A stretch of 64,000 nt of DNA from Massilia sp. CF038. GTDB taxonomy: Bacteria; Pseudomonadota; Gammaproteobacteria; Burkholderiales; Burkholderiaceae_D. A program made the position numbers and the translations under genes. Position 1 is the stretch's first letter; each line of letters begins with the position of its first letter. The notes below the pieces were generated by a model, which saw only the letters and a program-made list of their open reading frames with translations, was not told the origin of the DNA and searched no databases. The stretch is from the NCBI RefSeq assembly GCF_900129765.1, contig NZ_FQWU01000002.1:930001-994000 (forward strand), given 5' to 3'. Shown one piece after another: positions 8,490 to 18,396 of this stretch.

Positions 8490-9685
8490 GAAGGATCCCG
8501 TTCCGAACGCACCCAGGCCACCTGGCGCTGCACCACAAACTTCAGGTAGAGGGGAATTTTCACCAGCGCGTACACCGGCGCATACGCCAGCTCGCGCCCG
8601 CTCAGGATGGTGCGGCCGAAGCGCACCCAGGCTGCCAGCACGGCCAAGCCCAGCAGCAGCGGCGCAGGCAAAGCCAGTGCCCACGGCAAGGCGGCGCCCG
8701 TGATGGCCCAGATCAGCGCGCCCAGCGCACCCAGCGCCAGCGACACCAGCACCAGCAGTGCCAGCGGCGGCACGCACATGTCGAGTGTCAGCGCAACCAG
8801 GCCGGCATTGCGCGCGCGCAGGCCTTCAAGCAGCAGGCGCGGACCGTCGCGCAGCATGATGGCCAGGTGACCATGTTCCCAGCGCGTGCGCTGCGACTGC
8901 AGGCCGGTGGCGTTGATCGGGAATTCGCTGGTGACCAAGGCTTCCGGGCAGAACACGGGCGCCTGGCGGGCACGGGCAAAGTCCAGGCCCAGACGCAGGT
9001 CTTCCACCAGGTCGGCGCTGGCCAGGGCGGCGCCTTCAATCAGAGTCCAGGGAAAGGCCATGCCGCTGCCCATCAACTGGCACGGCTGGCCAATGCGCGC
9101 CAGACCCAGCGCGCGGGCCCGGTTCTTCACGGCCCAGGCAAATTCGGCGATGCGGGTTTTCAGGCCGGCGTTGCCAGGCGCGCGCATCAGGTACAGGGCC
9201 TGCACCGGGCGGCCGCTGGCAGCGCAGCGCTGGGCCAGGGTGTCCAGTGCCTGCGGGCCCAGCATGCAGTCGGCGTCCACCACCACGACCATTGTAGGTG
9301 GATTCTTGGCCAGTTCACGCACACCGGCATCCAGGGCGAAGCCCTTGCCGCGCTGGACCAGATCGGTGCGCACCAGGACTTCGGCGCCGGCGCCACGGGC
9401 CTGCTCGGCCGTGTCGTCGCTGCAGTTGTCAGCCACCACCAGCAGGCGGTCGCCCGCGATCAGCTGCGAGCGCACCGACGCCAGCGTGGCCAGAATGCCG
9501 GCGCCTTCATTGTGGGCCGGTACCAGCACGGCCAGCGGGGCGCGCGCTGCACCCAGGGTGGCGCCAGTGCTGCGGCGCGCCGTCAGCGAGAGCACCACTT
9601 CCAGTACAAACACGGCCACCGGCAGCGCTAGCAGCAGGGCTGCCAACACAAACAGCACCTGGGCGACGGTCAGCAGCGCGCTCAT
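8486..9685 (-). CDS. Membrane glycosyltransferase family 2
   Basis: A 399-residue processive-type GT2 enzyme. An N-terminal membrane segment (residues 5-32) is followed by the nucleotide-sugar domain with LVPAHNEGAGI, VVADNCSDDTAE, the VDADCML metal-binding motif, the acceptor VEDLRLGLD, and QSQRTRWEHG, the QxxRW motif of cellulose-synthase-like transferases. Two or three C-terminal hydrophobic segments (about 290-375) follow. It adds a sugar to the lipid-linked repeat unit or extends a chain; donor and linkage are unknown. Confidence 0.9.
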   Translation of the reverse strand: MSALLTVAQVLFVLAALLLALPVAVFVLEVVLSLTARRSTGATLGAARAPLAVLVPAHNEGAGILATLASVRSQLIAGDRLLVVADNCSDDTAEQARGAGAEVLVRTDLVQRGKGFALDAGVRELAKNPPTMVVVVDADCMLGPQALDTLAQRCAASGRPVQALYLMRAPGNAGLKTRIAEFAWAVKNRARALGLARIGQPCQLMGSGMAFPWTLIEGAALASADLVEDLRLGLDFARARQAPVFCPEALVTSEFPINATGLQSQRTRWEHGHLAIMLRDGPRLLLEGLRARNAGLVALTLDMCVPPLALLVLVSLALGALGALIWAITGAALPWALALPAPLLLGLAVLAAWVRFGRTILSGRELAYAPVYALVKIPLYLKFVVQRQVAWVRSERDPS

Positions 9686-10953
9686 GCTGCACGCTCCGCG
9701 GGAGCGGCCGCTGCTGGCAAGCTGCTGGCCGCTTCGCTGGCACTGTAAGCCTGTGGGCCGGCCAGGAACAGGCGTCCCAGCTTCCCTGCTTCGGTATCGA
9801 TGGCATGCCGCTCCAGCACGCGCACGTGGGCCGCTTCCCCCATCTGGGCCAGCGTGGCGGGCGCCGTGGCCAGCACGTCTTCCAGCGCGGCGACCAGGGC
9901 ATCGACGTCACCAGCGGGGAACAGCCAGCCTTCGCGGCCCGGGCGCACCAGTTCGGGAATGCCGGCCACGTAGGTCGACACGACCGGACGGCGCAGCGCC
10001 ATCGCTTCCATGATTACCACGGGCAAACCTTCGGCAAAGCTGGGCAGGACCAGCGCGCGTGCCGCCAGAATTTCGGCGCGCACGGTCTCGCTGCCGATCC
10101 AGCCGGTGATGCGCACGTGCGCCTGCAGGCCGGCGCGGGCAATCATGGCTTCCAGTTCCGGCCGCATTTCACCGTCGCCAGCGAGCACCAGTTCGACCGC
10201 GGTGCCGCGCTGGACCAGGCGTTCAATGGCAGCCACCAGCAGCAGCTGGCCTTTTTGTTCGCACAGGCGGCCCACGCACACCAGGCGCGGCGCCGCAGGC
10301 GGCAGCGGCACGGCGCCGGCGTGGAAGGCCGGTTCGATACCGCAGTGGACCACTTGTACCTTGGGCCAGTCGGTCTGACCAATCCAGCGGTACAACTGGC
10401 TGCGGCCAAAGGAACTGATAGCCACCACGAAGGCCGAGCGGCGAATTTTTTCAGCCAGGTGCAAAAATTCGGGCTGGTCGAATTCTTCCGGGCCATGCAC
10501 GGTAAAGCTGTACTGCGGCCCGCCCAGGGCATGCACCAGCATCGCCACCTCGGCTGAATTGGTGCCGAAGTGAGCGTGCAAATGGCGCGTGCCGGCTTGC
10601 TGCAGCCAGGGCACCACGCGACACGCTTCGGCCAGATAGATCATGTGGATCGGCCATGGACGCGCGGCGCGCTGGCCCATGCGCCAGGCCAGCGCCAGCG
10701 CGCGGGCAAAGCGCAGCGGTGCCGTGGCACACTGGCGCAGCACGGCGCCAGCCAGGGCCACTGCCCCGCCCTGCAGCACGTAGCGGGTGCGGGCCCGCTC
10801 GCGCTGGTCTTCCGGGTCAACCAGGGTATCGCCCCAGCCGCGCACGGCAATGCGTTCGACCTCAAAACCCTGGCGTTCAAGTGCCAGAATCTCGCGCCGG
10901 ATAAAACTGTGGCTAACCTTGGGGTACTGGTTGACCAGATATGCGATTTTCAT
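9682..10953 (-). CDS. Glycosyltransferase family 4 (WcaL-like)
   Basis: A 423-residue GT-B transferase similar in layout to the colanic acid enzyme WcaL. The N-terminus MKIAYLVNQYPKVSHSFIRREI is typical of that subgroup. The C-terminal half has the nucleotide-sugar site LVCVGRLCEQKG, and the EX7E signature within PSFAEGLPVVIMEAMA. The start is set at 10953 where this conserved N-terminus begins and ATGA overlaps the upstream stop; the longer frame runs into the neighbour. Confidence 0.92.
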   Translation of the reverse strand: MKIAYLVNQYPKVSHSFIRREILALERQGFEVERIAVRGWGDTLVDPEDQRERARTRYVLQGGAVALAGAVLRQCATAPLRFARALALAWRMGQRAARPWPIHMIYLAEACRVVPWLQQAGTRHLHAHFGTNSAEVAMLVHALGGPQYSFTVHGPEEFDQPEFLHLAEKIRRSAFVVAISSFGRSQLYRWIGQTDWPKVQVVHCGIEPAFHAGAVPLPPAAPRLVCVGRLCEQKGQLLLVAAIERLVQRGTAVELVLAGDGEMRPELEAMIARAGLQAHVRITGWIGSETVRAEILAARALVLPSFAEGLPVVIMEAMALRRPVVSTYVAGIPELVRPGREGWLFPAGDVDALVAALEDVLATAPATLAQMGEAAHVRVLERHAIDTEAGKLGRLFLAGPQAYSASEAASSLPAAAAPAERAA

Positions 10954-11507
10954 GTGCGGCCTATCGATTGAATGGTATTGCCGGCCGTGCCGGCCGGGCT
11001 GCGCAGGATGACGCGCGCGGGCGAGCCGACGGCGGTGGCGCCGTCCGGCACGTCGCACAGCACCACGGACAGCGCGCCAATGCGCGCGCCATGGCCGATG
11101 CGGATGCCGCCCAGCAGCTGGGCGTAAGCGCCCACGTCCACATCGTCGCCCAGCACGGGTACCGGACCGCCTGCTTCGCGGTTGCCGATGGTGACGCCTT
11201 GGCGCAGGGTGCAGTTGGCGCCAATGACGGTGTCGGGATGGAGGAAAATGCCGCCGAAATGCCAGATGCGCAGGCCGGGACCAATGCTGGCCGCTTTGGG
11301 CAGACTCACGCCCACTGCGGTTTCCACCAGGCGAAACAGCAGCCAGTAGCAGCGCGTCAGCACTTTTTTGACCAAGCCAGGCGCGCGCGCGTCAATGCGG
11401 CGGCCAAAGCGGTAAGTCCACACGGCCCAGGCCGATTGTTCTTTGAAGAGCGGGTGGCGCATGCCGTACCGCACCAGATCCGCGTCCCAGTGAGGGTCAT
11501 GCGCCAT
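10950..11507 (-). CDS. Serine acetyltransferase-like hexapeptide acyltransferase
   Basis: A 185-residue left-handed beta-helix enzyme. The C-terminal half carries the repeats SIGPGLRIWHFGGIFLHPDT, IGANCTLRQGVTIGNREAGG, and LGDDVDVGAYAQLLGGIRIGHGARIGA, the same arrangement as in serine O-acetyltransferases and in acetyltransferases of capsule loci. In this setting it more likely acetylates a sugar than serine. Its first 11 bases overlap the preceding acyltransferase gene. Confidence 0.85.
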   Translation of the reverse strand: MAHDPHWDADLVRYGMRHPLFKEQSAWAVWTYRFGRRIDARAPGLVKKVLTRCYWLLFRLVETAVGVSLPKAASIGPGLRIWHFGGIFLHPDTVIGANCTLRQGVTIGNREAGGPVPVLGDDVDVGAYAQLLGGIRIGHGARIGALSVVLCDVPDGATAVGSPARVILRSPAGTAGNTIQSIGRT

Positions 11508-12543
11508 CGTTTTCTCCCGAAAAAGGCGGGGCCACCGGCAATACCGCAGCCGCCACCGAAGGCGTGCGCGTCTTGCTCAGGCGGTTCGCCAGCAGGCGGC
11601 CGCGCTCGATGAACCAGCGTTCAAAATAATGGGTCGAAATGTGGGCCAGCGCGAACACGGCGGCAAACAGCAGCGGGCGCTTGGCGTACTTTTCGATCAG
11701 GTCGCCGCTGCCCAGCCAGGTGGCGGCCAGCAGCGGATGAATCACGTACAGCGCGTAGGAAATCACGGCCAGGTACAGCAGGAAGCGCTGATCCAGGCTG
11801 CGCACCAGACCCGTGTTTGGCGCCACTAGGGTGGCGCCGACCAGCATGGCGGCCAGATAAGGGCGAGCAAAATTGAGCCAGGTCCCCAGGGGCATGCACG
11901 ACAGCACCAGCAACAGCAGCAGCGGCCACTGGGGAATGCGCGCCAGGCAGGCGCGCAGCGACGCGCCGGCGTCAGCGTGCATCAGCAGCGCCAGCGTGCA
12001 GCCAGCCAGGATTTCGTCGACCCGGTAATAACTGATGTCCGACGCGTACACGCCGTGCCAGATGCGCAGCCCGGTAAACATCAGTCCCAGCACCGGCAGC
12101 AGCCACAGGCCGCGCGTGCGCAGGCAGGCCACCAGCAGCGCGGCCAGCACGTAGAACTGCACTTCCAGGCACAAACTCCACATGTGCAGGGTCAGCGGCA
12201 CCAGCTGGCGCGGCGGCAGGTTGCCGTAAAACAGGTAGTGGGCCAGCCAGGTTTGCACCGACGCATCGCTCACCAGCAGTGCAATCACGAAGGCCAGCCA
12301 AGCCAGCGGCACCACGCGGCTGAAACGGCGCACCAGGAAGGCGCGCACGCGCGGCTCGCGCAGCAGGGCCGAGGTAATCAAGAAGCCCGACAGCGTGAAG
12401 AACACGGCCATGCCCAGAATGCCGGCGCTGTAATTGAGCTGCCAGGGCTTGGGACCGAGCGGCAGCAAGTGCGCCGCCAGCACCAGCAGGATGGACAGGC
12501 CGCGCCAGCCATTGAGAACAGGCAGTTGTGGCGTGTGGCTCAT
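11497..12543 (-). CDS. Acyltransferase 3 (OafA-type) membrane protein
   Basis: A 348-residue inner-membrane acyltransferase that transfers acetyl or similar groups to extracytoplasmic sugars. It opens with LNGWRGLSILLVLAAHLLP (the conserved Arg and His of the first membrane segment), has the VFFTLSGFLITSALL signature at about residues 50-64, and about ten hydrophobic segments. The start at 12543 overlaps the upstream polymerase gene as ATGA. It is one of three acyltransferases in the operon. Confidence 0.92.
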   Translation of the reverse strand: MSHTPQLPVLNGWRGLSILLVLAAHLLPLGPKPWQLNYSAGILGMAVFFTLSGFLITSALLREPRVRAFLVRRFSRVVPLAWLAFVIALLVSDASVQTWLAHYLFYGNLPPRQLVPLTLHMWSLCLEVQFYVLAALLVACLRTRGLWLLPVLGLMFTGLRIWHGVYASDISYYRVDEILAGCTLALLMHADAGASLRACLARIPQWPLLLLLVLSCMPLGTWLNFARPYLAAMLVGATLVAPNTGLVRSLDQRFLLYLAVISYALYVIHPLLAATWLGSGDLIEKYAKRPLLFAAVFALAHISTHYFERWFIERGRLLANRLSKTRTPSVAAAVLPVAPPFSGENDGA

Positions 12544-13934
12544 ACGCCCTCCTTTGTAGGGGCGCCATGCGCCAGCAGCGCGCAGCCGGAGCCGAGCACG
12601 AACCAGAAATACCAGTTGAAGGCCAGGTAGGCGGACATATTGTCGGAGGCCGACACAATCAGGTACTGCAGCATCATCACAATCAGCACAAAGGCGCCCA
12701 GACGGTTGACGGTCACCATGCCCTTGAGGGTCCACATCACGCGGCCGTACACCCACAGGCAGGCCAGCGTGCCGATGGCGCCCAGTTCGAACAGCCACTG
12801 CACGTACATGCTGTGCGCGCCAAAGTGGGTCTTGCCGGCCAGCGGGAAGAAGGTAGGTGAATAAAACTGGAACGACTCCAGCCCGTAGCCAAACAAGTAG
12901 TGCGAGGGACGCATCCAGTTCAGGCCCGATTCCCAGATGTACAGGCGCCAGGCAAAGGAATTGAGCTTGGCATACAGCTTGACTTCGTTACCGGCGCCCA
13001 GGTCGAGCACCCGGTCGCGCACGTCGGGAATCAACAGGGCCAGCAGCGGCACCACCAGCATGTAGATCAGGTAGCGGCGCTCGAACAGCAAACCATAGCC
13101 AAGGAACAGCGCGCCGCAGGCAATCCAGGCACTGCGGGTCTGGGTCAGGGCCAGCATGGCAAACAGCAGCGCCAGGTAGGCGGACAGGCCAACGCGCTCG
13201 CGCTGCGCCAGCTTGTAGGTGTCGCTCTTCAGGATGTAAAAGCCCAGGCCGATGACCAGGGTCAGGTAGAAGGCGTAGATGTTCGGGTGCGCAAACGTGC
13301 TTTGCAGGCGCGCCCCGTTGGGGCCATGCACGCCGCCCTTGATGGCAATGTCGACCAGGCCGTAGATCAGCGGCAGCACCGACGAATACAGCACGATGCG
13401 CGCGCAGCGCTTGAAGTCGTCCGGCGTGCGCACCACGTAAAAGGCGCTGACGAACACCGCGCAGTAGGACAGTTGCGCCAGGTAGGCGCGCAAGGCGTCG
13501 GCCTTCGATGGCGCCATGATCACCGCGCCCAGGCCGCACAGCAGCAGTGGCACCCACAGCAGGAACATTTTCTTCGGCAGCAGCTTGGGCTTTTCAATCA
13601 CCAGCAGCAGCGCGATCATGATGATGAAGACGTTGACCAGGAAGCCCACGCCAATCTGGGTGCCGCCCAGCGAAATGCGGGTGGCGTCGAAAAACACGTC
13701 GCAAAACGCGCGCAGCAGCAAAATCCCCGTCAGCAGCAGCACGCGGCTGGCCACCAGCAGCATCACCAGCAGCAGCACCGCCGGCAGGATCATGGCCTTG
13801 GCCACGCTGCCATCAACCGCACTCACAAAGCCAGGCACCGCCATGCCCACCAAAATGGCGAACAGGGCCAGCAGCGGCGCGCCAAACTGGCGCACCGGTG
13901 CAAACGGCATGGCTGGGAGTGCGGCTGGCTTCAT
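12540..13934 (-). CDS. O-antigen ligase / Wzy-like polymerase
   Basis: A 464-residue protein with about eleven hydrophobic segments and a large periplasmic loop between residues 305 and 385, the layout of Wzy polymerases and WaaL ligases. The Wzy_C region contains LTQTRSAWIACGALFLGYG followed by a loop with WRLYIWESGLNWMRPSHYLFGYGLES and GAHSMYVQWLFELG. It most likely joins undecaprenyl-linked repeat units in the periplasm. Family assignment rests on topology and these blocks because sequence conservation is low. Confidence 0.87.
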   Translation of the reverse strand: MKPAALPAMPFAPVRQFGAPLLALFAILVGMAVPGFVSAVDGSVAKAMILPAVLLLVMLLVASRVLLLTGILLLRAFCDVFFDATRISLGGTQIGVGFLVNVFIIMIALLLVIEKPKLLPKKMFLLWVPLLLCGLGAVIMAPSKADALRAYLAQLSYCAVFVSAFYVVRTPDDFKRCARIVLYSSVLPLIYGLVDIAIKGGVHGPNGARLQSTFAHPNIYAFYLTLVIGLGFYILKSDTYKLAQRERVGLSAYLALLFAMLALTQTRSAWIACGALFLGYGLLFERRYLIYMLVVPLLALLIPDVRDRVLDLGAGNEVKLYAKLNSFAWRLYIWESGLNWMRPSHYLFGYGLESFQFYSPTFFPLAGKTHFGAHSMYVQWLFELGAIGTLACLWVYGRVMWTLKGMVTVNRLGAFVLIVMMLQYLIVSASDNMSAYLAFNWYFWFVLGSGCALLAHGAPTKEGV

Positions 13935-14863
13935 GCGAACCTACGGGTAGCCAGTTGTTGACCAAGCTTGCGGCGCGAGGCGCGTGCAATCAGGTGCGCG
14001 CAGCGGCCCAGTTCCATTGGACCGGCGCCGCTGCCCACGCGCTTCCAGCCCATGTTGAGGGCGTCGCCAATGCTGCCGCTGTGGGCAAACAGGGCCATGA
14101 ACACTTCGTAGGCCTGGCGCCGCACCGGGGCCGGCAAGGCCGCGTATTCGGCCGCGAACTTGGCCAGAATGCGGCGGTGCCCCTGCACCACCGAACGCGG
14201 ATTGGTCGAGATGCGCACCTTGTCGGTCACGCTTTGCAGGTACAGCACCAGGTACTCGCGCTGGCAATGCACACGTGCGCGGCGGCACAGGCGGATCAAC
14301 AGATCCCAGTCCTGGCAGCTGCGGAAGTTTTCGTCCAGGCCGTTTTCCAGCAGCAGCAGGTCGCGCCGCACCACCAGGTTCGAGAACGAGCCGATGAAGT
14401 TCGACACCAGCATGCGCTGATAGCACTCGCCTTCCACCTCGGGGTGGATCAGCATGGTTTCGTTGCCGTCGTCGTCGACGCAGCGCAGCCAGGTGTAGCT
14501 CAAGCCGCAATCGGCCGCGCGCATTCCGGCGATCTGCTTTTCCAGTTTTTCGGGCAGCCACAGGTCGTCGCTGTCGAGGAAGGCGACATATTCGCCGCGC
14601 GCGCGCCGGATACCCACGTTGCGCGCTGCCGCCCCGCCCTGGTTCGACAGCTGGGCCACGTACTGCACGCGCGGATCGGCATAGGCAGCCACGCGTTCGG
14701 CCGTGTCGTCGCTGGAATAATCATCGACGATGATGATTTCGATGTCACCCATGGTCTGGGCCAGCGCGCTGTCGATGCAGGCGCTGATGCAGTGGCCGCG
14801 GTTATAGGTCGGTACGACCACGCTCACCAGTGGTGCCGGACGGCTTGGATCGATTGGATTCAT
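13931..14863 (-). CDS. Glycosyltransferase family 2
   Basis: A 310-residue soluble GT-A enzyme. Visible motifs are VSVVVPTYNRGHCI, IEIIIVDDYSSDDTAE, RGEYVAFLDSDDLWLPEKLEKQ (the DXD-like SDD), and a downstream SCQDWDLLIRL block that resembles the usual ED acceptor motif. It is flanked by another GT2 gene and the polymerase, with ATGA overlaps at both ends. The sugar it adds cannot be read from the sequence. Confidence 0.92.
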   Translation of the reverse strand: MNPIDPSRPAPLVSVVVPTYNRGHCISACIDSALAQTMGDIEIIIVDDYSSDDTAERVAAYADPRVQYVAQLSNQGGAAARNVGIRRARGEYVAFLDSDDLWLPEKLEKQIAGMRAADCGLSYTWLRCVDDDGNETMLIHPEVEGECYQRMLVSNFIGSFSNLVVRRDLLLLENGLDENFRSCQDWDLLIRLCRRARVHCQREYLVLYLQSVTDKVRISTNPRSVVQGHRRILAKFAAEYAALPAPVRRQAYEVFMALFAHSGSIGDALNMGWKRVGSGAGPMELGRCAHLIARASRRKLGQQLATRRFA

Positions 14864-15957
14864 TGGATTCTCCCGGAAGGCGCCAGGCGCAGGATGGCTT
14901 GTTTTTGCAGGCCGCGCAGCAGCCAGGAACGCACGGTGCGTTTCTCGGCCGAGCGCGCGCCGTGTTGGGCGGCAAAGGCGGCAAAGCGCAGGGCCATGCC
15001 GGCGCGCTCGCGCCGCGCCAGCACGCGCCGGAACGCCAGTTCGCGTTCCAGGTCGGGGCCGGCCGGCGCCATCTTGCGCATCAGCGCTTCGAGCTGCAGG
15101 TAGCCATCGGCAAAATCACTCTCGCCTTCAATCTCGAACAGGCGTTCGCCGTGGTTGCAGAACGGGGCCGGGTCGACCCGCGCCACCTGGTGCATGAGGG
15201 CCGCCGTTTCGGCCAGCGAGCGCGAAATGTCGAGCGCCATCTGCATCTGGGCCTGGTGCTTGGTGGCGCCCACATTGCCGCCATGCCAGCGGTACTGGAT
15301 CAGCTTGCGGTCCAGGTTGACGCAGGGCGCCACCAGGGCCAGCTGGCCAAACAGGAAATAGTCTTCGGCCAGGCCAGGCACCTGCAGCTGGCGCGCGGCC
15401 GGCAACACGCCAATGAAGTCGTCGCCATAGCGCACCGCGCGCCCGCTGCGCTGGCCCAGGCGCTGCAGCGCGTCCAGGCGCATGGCAGCAGCCGGGTGGC
15501 ACACGGGGGTGCGGAACAAGGCACCGGCGGCAATGCCATCGCGCCCGGTCGGCATGTCGATCTGGCCGATGGTCTTGCCAGCGGCGTCAATCACGTCGCC
15601 CAGGGAGCCGGCCACCACCAGGTCGGGATTGGCTTCAAAGGCGGCCGCCAGCACGGCCATGCGCTCGGGCAGCGAAACGTCGTCGGCATCCTGGCGCAGC
15701 ACGTACTTGCAGTCGCACAGTTCCAGACCGGCGTTGAGCAAACCGGACAGGCCGCGCGCTTCGGGGAAGCTGCGCACCACGATGCGTGCATCGCGCGCGG
15801 CATAGCTTTGCGCCAGCTCGGTGCTGCCATCGGTCGAGCCGTGGTCCAGGACGATCAGGCGCCAGTCGCGGAAGGTTTGCGCAACAATGCTGTCGAGTGC
15901 GGCGGGCAGGAAGGCAATCCCATCCTTGACCGGCAACAGTACGTCGAATGTGGCCAT
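14860..15957 (-). CDS. Glycosyltransferase family 2
   Basis: A 365-residue GT2 enzyme with DVLLPVKDGIAFLPAAL, RLIVLDHGSTDGSTE and YVLRQDADDVSLPERM (the DADD metal-binding motif). The usual DDGSTD is altered to DHGSTD. The C-terminal 150 residues are mainly helical and without a recognised domain. Its ATG directly abuts the stop of the flippase gene (TAA then ATG). Confidence 0.9.
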   Translation of the reverse strand: MATFDVLLPVKDGIAFLPAALDSIVAQTFRDWRLIVLDHGSTDGSTELAQSYAARDARIVVRSFPEARGLSGLLNAGLELCDCKYVLRQDADDVSLPERMAVLAAAFEANPDLVVAGSLGDVIDAAGKTIGQIDMPTGRDGIAAGALFRTPVCHPAAAMRLDALQRLGQRSGRAVRYGDDFIGVLPAARQLQVPGLAEDYFLFGQLALVAPCVNLDRKLIQYRWHGGNVGATKHQAQMQMALDISRSLAETAALMHQVARVDPAPFCNHGERLFEIEGESDFADGYLQLEALMRKMAPAGPDLERELAFRRVLARRERAGMALRFAAFAAQHGARSAEKRTVRSWLLRGLQKQAILRLAPSGRIQ

Positions 15958-17406
15958 TTATGCCTCTACTTTCTTTTGAAATCCAACCAGTGAACCCAGG
16001 CTCAGCAACTGCGGGCGCAGCAGCACGGCCGCCGCGGCGCCGTAGGCCAGCACGCCAATGGCCACTTGCACCAGCAGTGCGATCAGCGGGGCCGGTGCCG
16101 CCTGCGCCACCAGCGGTGCGCAGAGGCGCAGCGCCAGCACCATCAGCAGGGCTGCCGCCATGGCCGGGGCCACGCTGCGCGCCACGTCCATCAGGCTCAG
16201 ACCGATCAGGCGGCCACTGAAGTACAGCGCCGGCAGCGCATTGACCACGTTGGCTGCCAGATAGGCTGCCGCCACGCCTTCGATGCCCCAGCGCGCGCCA
16301 ATCAGCACGCCACCGACCTGCAGCACGGCGCCCAGAATGCCCAGGCGCAGCATCAGCCCGGTGCTGCCGCGCGCCATCAGCACCGTACCGGTGCTGCTGA
16401 CCAGCGACTGGATGAAGCCCACCGGCGCCAGCCAGGCCAGCAGCACCACCGAGGTTTGCCATTGCGGCCCCAGCATCACTTGCACGAAGGGCTCGCGCAG
16501 CGCAAACAGGCCGGCCATCAGGGGCGCGGTGAGGAAGGCGATGAAGCCGAGCGTGCGCAGGTAGAGCGCGGCCACATCGGCCTGGCCCTCGCCGCCCTGC
16601 TTGCGGCTCATGACGGGGAACAGCACGCGCGACGCGACAAAGGTCATGTTCTGCAGCGGGAACAGCATCAGGCGGTAGGCCATCGAATACACGCCCAGCG
16701 CGGCGCTGCCCAGCAGGCGCCCCACCACCATGCTGTCGGCATTGCGGGCGATGTACAGCACCAGGTTGAACATCGACAGATTGCCGGAGAAGCCCAGAAT
16801 CGACTTGAATTCGGCCTTGGCCCAGTGACGCTCCGGCTTGAAGGCCGAGCGCAGCACGATCACGCTGGTTGACACCACGGTGGCGGCAATCATTTGCGCC
16901 ACCAGCGCAAACACGCCGGCGCCGCGCCAGGCCAGCAGCAATGCCACCGCCAGTCCCACCACGGCGGCCGCGATTTCGGCGCTGGCCACGGCCTGGAATT
17001 TCGATTCGCGCTCCAGCAGCGCCTGGTGCACCACGCCCAGCGCGGTGACCGGAAACACCAGCGCCAGCAGGCACAAAATGGTGGCCAGCTGCGGCTCGTG
17101 AAACACATGCGCCATGAGCGGCGCACTGATGGCCACCACCGCGCCAATAGCCAGGCCCAGGCCCACGTTCGACCAGTGCACAGTCGCTGCCATGCGCGGC
17201 GACACGGTGGCGGCCTGGATCAGCGCCGCACCCGTGCCCATGTCCTTGAACAGGTAAGCCAGGTTGGTGACAATGGCGGCCAGCGCCATCAGGCCGTAGG
17301 CGTCGGGCGCGAGCATGCGTGCCAGCACGGTCATGCTGACCAGCTGCGAGACCACGCGCGCGCCTTGCGACAGGGCTACCCAGCGGGTATTCGAAAAGTT
17401 CGACAT
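15958..17406 (-). CDS. Wzx-type oligosaccharide flippase
   Basis: A 482-residue MOP-superfamily protein that moves the undecaprenyl-linked repeat unit across the inner membrane. It has about twelve to fourteen hydrophobic segments and begins with an amphipathic stretch followed by SQGARVVSQLVSMTVLARMLAPDAYGLMALA, a typical start for WzxC/RfbX proteins. LLGSAALGVYSMAYRLMLFPLQNM in the middle is also characteristic. With a Wzy-like polymerase and EpsE/EpsF it indicates a Wzx/Wzy-dependent pathway. Confidence 0.92.
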   Translation of the reverse strand: MSNFSNTRWVALSQGARVVSQLVSMTVLARMLAPDAYGLMALAAIVTNLAYLFKDMGTGAALIQAATVSPRMAATVHWSNVGLGLAIGAVVAISAPLMAHVFHEPQLATILCLLALVFPVTALGVVHQALLERESKFQAVASAEIAAAVVGLAVALLLAWRGAGVFALVAQMIAATVVSTSVIVLRSAFKPERHWAKAEFKSILGFSGNLSMFNLVLYIARNADSMVVGRLLGSAALGVYSMAYRLMLFPLQNMTFVASRVLFPVMSRKQGGEGQADVAALYLRTLGFIAFLTAPLMAGLFALREPFVQVMLGPQWQTSVVLLAWLAPVGFIQSLVSSTGTVLMARGSTGLMLRLGILGAVLQVGGVLIGARWGIEGVAAAYLAANVVNALPALYFSGRLIGLSLMDVARSVAPAMAAALLMVLALRLCAPLVAQAAPAPLIALLVQVAIGVLAYGAAAAVLLRPQLLSLGSLVGFQKKVEA

Positions 17407-18396
17407 CTAGTGTTGTCCGGTGCGGGTCAGGGTGAACGATTTACGCAGGCGCGACAGGCGCGCCTTGAGGTCGGGCGAGGCGGTCATTTCGACCAGCTGG
17501 CGCAAGGTGGGCAAGCGCCGCAGCGTCCACACGTGGCCGGCCAGCGCGCGGTAGCGCACCGGCACGCCGTTGGCCTTGCAGATCACCAGGTAGCCGCGCA
17601 GCAGTGCATAAAAACGGCGCACCAGCTGCGGCATGATCGGCGCCAGCCTGGCGCGCTCGGCGCGGCACTGCCCTGCCAGCGTGGCCAGGGTATGCAGGTA
17701 GCCCAGCGCATGGCGCTCGGTTTTGGCCTGCGTCATGATGGAATCGGCACGCACGCGGCGGTCGAACAGCACGTCGTCAATGCACAGCGACACGCGCGCC
17801 TTGCACGACAGGACGGTCAGCAGCTCTTCGTCTTCGTGCACGATGGGAGCAAACGCCAGCGCGCCGTCGGCCCACAGCGTGCGCCGCGATACGTACAGGC
17901 AGGCGCTGGAAAACAGGACCTGGGCTTGCAGCATGGCGCCGGTGGCGGCCACGCCGCTGGCAAATTCGCGCGTCATGCCACGCCGGTAGGCAGGCAGATA
18001 ATTGGCCGTGCAGCCTTCGTCCAGGAAGGACAGCCCCGAGAAATACACAATGTCGACCTCGGGCCGGCCCGCCAGCAAGGCTTGCATGCGTGCGCCAAAG
18101 GTCGGCACCAGCAGGTCGTCGGAATCGAAGAAGTAGACAAAGTCGCCCGTCGCCAGGGTCATGCCCAGGTTGCGCGCGCGCCCCAGGCCGCCGTTGACCA
18201 CGCGCTCGATGCGCACGCCTGGCTGGGCGCGGTAGCGCTCGAGCACGGCGGGCGTGGCGTCGGTACTGCCATCGTCAATGATGATGATTTCGTGGAACGG
18301 CACGCTTTGCGCCAGCAGCGAGTCGAGCGCGGCGCCCACGTAGCCTGCCACGTTATAGGCAGGCACGATCACGCTGATGGTAACCGGGGCCGTCAT
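17407..18396 (-). CDS. Glycosyltransferase family 2
   Basis: A 329-residue GT2 enzyme with ISVIVPAYNVAGYVGAAL, IIIIDDGSTDATP and DFVYFFDSDDLLVP. The start is set at ATG 18396, where the conserved domain begins and ATGA overlaps the upstream acyltransferase stop; the longer frame to 18816 is inside that gene. It is one of four GT2 enzymes in the operon. Confidence 0.92.
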   Translation of the reverse strand: MTAPVTISVIVPAYNVAGYVGAALDSLLAQSVPFHEIIIIDDGSTDATPAVLERYRAQPGVRIERVVNGGLGRARNLGMTLATGDFVYFFDSDDLLVPTFGARMQALLAGRPEVDIVYFSGLSFLDEGCTANYLPAYRRGMTREFASGVAATGAMLQAQVLFSSACLYVSRRTLWADGALAFAPIVHEDEELLTVLSCKARVSLCIDDVLFDRRVRADSIMTQAKTERHALGYLHTLATLAGQCRAERARLAPIMPQLVRRFYALLRGYLVICKANGVPVRYRALAGHVWTLRRLPTLRQLVEMTASPDLKARLSRLRKSFTLTRTGQH